Below are positions 60,023 through 64,000 of a DNA stretch of 64,000 nucleotides, one piece after another; the first letter of the stretch is position 1, and every line of letters begins with the position of its first letter. The translations under genes were made by a program, and so were the position numbers. The notes under the pieces are model-generated. The model was not told the DNA's origin, searched no databases, and saw nothing but the letters and a program-made list of their open reading frames with translations. The DNA lies in assembly GCF_013409205.1 (NCBI RefSeq), contig NZ_JACCAE010000001.1, forward strand, positions 2,666,001-2,730,000, written 5' to 3'. The DNA is from Janibacter cremeus (GTDB taxonomy: Bacteria > Actinomycetota > Actinomycetes > Actinomycetales > Dermatophilaceae).

Positions 60023-61783
60023 ATGAGTCAGTCTGCCGCTTCCAACCTGTCACCCGCCTTCCCCAGGCGGGCTGCGTGGGGTACCGCCGGCAAGCTGCGG
60101 GCCTGGCAGGCGCAGGCCCTGCGGGAGTGCCTCGACTCCAGTCGCGCCGACTTCCTCGCGGTCGCCACCCCGGGCGCGGGCAAGACGACCTTCGCGCTGC
60201 GGGTGGCCGCCGAGCTGTTGTCGGCAGGCGAGATCACCAACATCACCGTGGTCGCACCCACGGAGCACCTGAAGACCCAGTGGGCCGACGCCGCCGGGCG
60301 AGTGGGCATCCACCTTGATCCCCGGTTCTCCAACACCACCGCGGTCACCTCCAGCGACTACGACGGAGTCGCCGTCACCTACGCCCAGGTGGCCTCCCGC
60401 CCGTCGGTCCACGAGCAGCGCACCCGGCAGCGGCGCACCCTGGTGATCCTCGACGAGATCCACCACGGGGGAGACAACAAGTCGTGGGGTGACGGGATCC
60501 GGGAGGCCTTCGAGCCGGCGGTCCGCCGCCTCTCGCTGACCGGGACCCCCTTCCGCTCCGACACCAACCCGATCCCCTTCGTCGGCTACGAGTACGGCGA
60601 CGACGGGATCCTGCGCTCGAGCAGCGACTACACCTACGGCTACGCCGAGGCACTGCGCGACGGCGTCGTGCGCCCGGTGCTCTTCATGGCCTACGGCGGG
60701 GCGATGAGGTGGCGCACCCGGGCCGGGGACGAGGTCGCCGCACGGCTGGGTGAGCCGATGACCAAGGACGTCATCGCGCAGGCCTGGCGGACCGCGCTGG
60801 ACCCGAAGGGGGAGTGGATCCCCTCGGTCCTCGCCGCAGCCGACAAGCGCCTGACCGAGGTCCGCCGGGGCGTCCCCGACGCCGGGGCGATGGTCATCGC
60901 GTCCAACCAGACCCAGGCGCGCGCCTATGCGCGCATCCTGCAAGGGGTCACGGGGGAGAAGCCGACCGTCGTCCTGTCCGACGACTCCGGCGCCTCGCAG
61001 CGGATCGAGGACTTCGCCTCCGACACCTCCCGGTGGCTCGTTGCCGTGCGCATGGTCAGCGAAGGGGTGGACGTGCCCCGCCTGTGCGTCGGGGTCTACG
61101 CCACCTCCACCTCGACGCCGTTGTTCTTCGCCCAGGCCGTGGGACGCTTCGTGCGCGCCCGCAGCCGCGGGGAGACCGCCTGCGTCTTCCTGCCGAGCGT
61201 GCCGGTCATCCTCGCCCATGCCGGGGCCCTGGAGGAGCAGCGCGACCACGCCCTGGACCGTCCCGAGTCGTCCGACGACGAGGCCCCCATGTGGTCGCAG
61301 GAGGAGGGCATGCTCGCCGCGGCCAACCGCAGCGAGTCCGCGAGCGACGACCTCCAGGGTGCTTTCGAGGCGCTGGAGTCCGACGCCCATTTCGACCACG
61401 TCCTCTACGACGCGCAGCAGTTCGGGCTGCACGCCGAGGTCGGCTCCCAGGACGAGCAGGACTACCTCGGCCTGCCCGGACTGCTCGAGCCGGACCAGGT
61501 GCACGCCCTGCTCAGCGAGCGCCAGACCAAGCAGTCCAAGCGCACCGGCGCCACGGGGGCGAAGGACGACGCCCCCGTCGCCGCGCACCGCGCCCTGGCC
61601 TCGCAGCGCAAGGAGCTGAACAAGCTCGTCTCGGCCTACGCGCAGAAGTCCGGGTCGCCGCACGCCAACGTCCACATGGATCTGCGACGGGCCTGTGGCG
61701 GCCCTGAGCTGGCGCAGGCGAGCAGCGAGCAGGTCACCGAGCGGATCGAGCGGATCCGTCGCTGGTTCGTCGGTCGCCGCTGA
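60023..61783 (+). CDS. SSL2/ComFA-type superfamily 2 DNA/RNA helicase
   Basis: A 586-aa SF2 helicase. Walker A ATPGAGKTTFALR (near residue 49), PTEHLKTQW, the DEIH box (VILDEIHHGGDNKSWGDGI, near 142), GTPFRSD, and, in the second RecA domain, MVIASNQTQARAYA, LVAVRMVSEGVDVPRL and QAVGRFVRARSRGE (motif VI). The C-terminal ~140 residues are helical, with a QRKELNKLVSAYAQKSG segment. This type is widespread in actinobacteria, with no proven role; DNA repair or restriction-related use is possible. ATG 60023 lies nine bases after TAAAGT (60008-60013). Confidence 0.88.
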   Translation: MSQSAASNLSPAFPRRAAWGTAGKLRAWQAQALRECLDSSRADFLAVATPGAGKTTFALRVAAELLSAGEITNITVVAPTEHLKTQWADAAGRVGIHLDPRFSNTTAVTSSDYDGVAVTYAQVASRPSVHEQRTRQRRTLVILDEIHHGGDNKSWGDGIREAFEPAVRRLSLTGTPFRSDTNPIPFVGYEYGDDGILRSSSDYTYGYAEALRDGVVRPVLFMAYGGAMRWRTRAGDEVAARLGEPMTKDVIAQAWRTALDPKGEWIPSVLAAADKRLTEVRRGVPDAGAMVIASNQTQARAYARILQGVTGEKPTVVLSDDSGASQRIEDFASDTSRWLVAVRMVSEGVDVPRLCVGVYATSTSTPLFFAQAVGRFVRARSRGETACVFLPSVPVILAHAGALEEQRDHALDRPESSDDEAPMWSQEEGMLAAANRSESASDDLQGAFEALESDAHFDHVLYDAQQFGLHAEVGSQDEQDYLGLPGLLEPDQVHALLSERQTKQSKRTGATGAKDDAPVAAHRALASQRKELNKLVSAYAQKSGSPHANVHMDLRRACGGPELAQASSEQVTERIERIRRWFVGRR

Positions 61784-61786
61784 TCC

Positions 61787-61800
61787 AGGTCGGCCGACCT
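61787..61800. repeat. 14-bp perfect palindrome
   Basis: AGGTCGGCCGACCT directly after the helicase stop and 38 bp before the next gene. It has no loop, so a protein site is more likely than a terminator. Confidence 0.4.
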
Positions 61801-61837
61801 CCCACCTCCGGGGGTCATCCTTGGGCATCATGGAGTC

Positions 61838-62245
61838 ATGACAGCCATCGCGTGGATCCTCGTGGCACTCGGGGTGCTGGCGCTCGTCCTCACCCAGGTG
61901 CGGCTGCGCAGGTACCGCGGTCAGCGCGGGATGACCGACATCGCGCCGTGGGTGATCAATCTGCACTCCGCCGCCGGGGGCGCCGGGCTGCTGCTCGTCG
62001 CCCTGCGCCTGCTGGACATCGTCTCCTCGACCACGGCGATGTGGCTGGCGATCGTCGGTCTGGCCATCGCCTCGCTCATCGGGTTGACCTTCCTCGCCCG
62101 GTGGCGCCGGGCGAGCGGACGTCACGCGGAGAGTCTGAGTGGAGACGGCTGGACCAGCGGCCCGTGGCTCTCCCGGATCGCGCACTTCGGCATGGTGATC
62201 GGCACGGTGTTCCTGGCCTGGGGGATGCTCAGCGACACGTTCTAG
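61838..62245 (+). CDS. Small integral membrane protein
   Basis: A 135-aa protein with four helices (IAWILVALGVLALVLTQV; INLHSAAGGAGLLLVALRLL; AMWLAIVGLAIASLIGLTFLA; IAHFGMVIGTVFLAWGML) and two short charged loops. The conserved-looking RGMTDIAPWVINLHSAAGG between helices 1 and 2 places a His at the membrane. I do not recognise the family. The last four bases overlap the convergent Lrp/AsnC gene. Confidence 0.75.
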   Translation: MTAIAWILVALGVLALVLTQVRLRRYRGQRGMTDIAPWVINLHSAAGGAGLLLVALRLLDIVSSTTAMWLAIVGLAIASLIGLTFLARWRRASGRHAESLSGDGWTSGPWLSRIAHFGMVIGTVFLAWGMLSDTF

Positions 62246-62742
62246 GTGCGGCGTCGGGCGGCCGCCTCCACGAGGGGGCCGGTGCGCATCGTCTGGTGCG
62301 TCACCAGGCAGACCGAGGTGCTGGCCCGCAGCACGTGCGTGTCATCGATGATCTCGTCGATGACTCGACCCAGGTCCGCGTTGTCCGTGGCGACGATGCG
62401 GATGATCAGGTCCCCGGCTCCGGTCGTGGAGTGGATCTCGAGGACCTCGGGGATCGCGCTGAGGTGGTCGACGACGGCCTGGTGGCCGAGTCGCTGGCGG
62501 ATCTCCAGGGTGCACAGGGCCGTCACGGGGTAGCCGAGAGCGGCCGGGTCGATGGTCGGTGCGAGGGTGCGGATCACCCCCTTCGTGCGGAGGCGGTCGA
62601 GGCGGGCCTGCACGGTGCCCCGGGCGACCCCGAGCTCGCGGGAGGCGCCGAGGACGCCGATCGCCGGTTGCTCGCTGAGCAGAGCGATCAGGCGGGCGTC
62701 CAGATCGTCGATCACGGCCTCGTGGGCCCCGGGGAAGGTCAT
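62242..62742 (-). CDS. Lrp/AsnC-family transcriptional regulator
   Basis: A 166-aa regulator: an N-terminal winged HTH (VIDDLDARLIALLSEQPAIGVLGASRELGVARGTVQARLDRLRTKGVI) and a C-terminal RAM domain (VTALCTLEIRQRLGHQAVVDHLSAIPEVLEIHSTTGAGDLIIRIVATD) that binds amino acids and sets oligomer state. ATG 62742 is six bases after GACAAT on the minus strand (leaderless). It is divergent from hppD, and the shared region carries a repeated GATTGCGCAC. It probably controls tyrosine degradation and itself. Confidence 0.9.
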   Translation of the reverse strand: MTFPGAHEAVIDDLDARLIALLSEQPAIGVLGASRELGVARGTVQARLDRLRTKGVIRTLAPTIDPAALGYPVTALCTLEIRQRLGHQAVVDHLSAIPEVLEIHSTTGAGDLIIRIVATDNADLGRVIDEIIDDTHVLRASTSVCLVTHQTMRTGPLVEAAARRRT

Positions 62743-62780
62743 GGACAGATTGTCACCACAGCTCGCCTCGGATGGCAACA

Positions 62781-64000
<1,220 letters not shown>

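Overview
The window is 64 kb of high-GC actinobacterial chromosome. Gene content and order fit a mycothiol-producing member of the Micrococcales; an Intrasporangiaceae/Janibacter-like organism is my best guess, by inference from gene order and not from a search. Evidence for an actinobacterium: mycothione reductase, MtrA-MtrB-LpqB, WhiB1 next to PdtaS, LpqB-ComF-HPF-SecA order, DUF3499, DUF3039, Rv3235-family and DUF6912 proteins. Many genes start with GTG, and many start 6-8 nt after a TANNNT hexamer with no Shine-Dalgarno sequence (leaderless transcription).

Layout. 1-6.7 kb: tail of a DUF5719 protein, a zincin-like protein, DUF3499, then an overlapping operon phosphomannomutase - Trm112-like - SIS sugar-phosphate isomerase - mycothione reductase, followed by DUF808. 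6.7-9.6 kb: a shrunken GNAT, S-adenosylhomocysteinase, and a convergent two-gene SMR exporter under a guanidine-III riboswitch. 9.6-21 kb: MtrA, MtrB, LpqB, ComF, HPF, a YcaQ-like winged-helix protein, a double GNAT and SecA. 21-28.6 kb: Rv3235-like and LysM proteins, a small excisionase-like HTH protein, a SAF-domain/CpaE-like ATPase pair, a wax ester synthase homologue, DUF6912, DUF2505 and a WXG100-like pair. 28.7-37.7 kb: giant NAD-glutamate dehydrogenase, PdtaS, WhiB1, a membrane protein and an amidase. 37.7-39.2 kb: a complete insertion sequence. 39.3-48.3 kb: an FHA-FtsK/EssC-type triple ATPase divergent from a Tad pilus operon (CpaF, TadB, TadC, Flp, TadE, frameshifted TadE, TadG-like). 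48.3-64 kb: AI-2E transporter family, RF2, FtsE-FtsX-M23 peptidase, SmpB-tmRNA, CsbD, thioredoxin, VanZ, DEAD helicase, YqgE, DUF3039, thioesterase, a second helicase, and an Lrp/AsnC regulator divergent from 4-hydroxyphenylpyruvate dioxygenase, which runs off the end. No gene-free stretch exceeds 300 bases.

Most notable result. Four promoters, scattered over 20 kb, carry the same element in the same orientation: CCTGTGGA(C/T)(A/T), then 28-29 nt, then a -10-like hexamer. They precede the SAF/CpaE-like operon, the WXG100-like pair, the FHA-FtsK ATPase and the Tad operon. This suggests that the four form one co-regulated surface/secretion system combining a Tad pilus with a minimal type VII-like module. 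The regulator is unknown; the 71-aa HTH protein encoded divergently from the SAF gene is a candidate.
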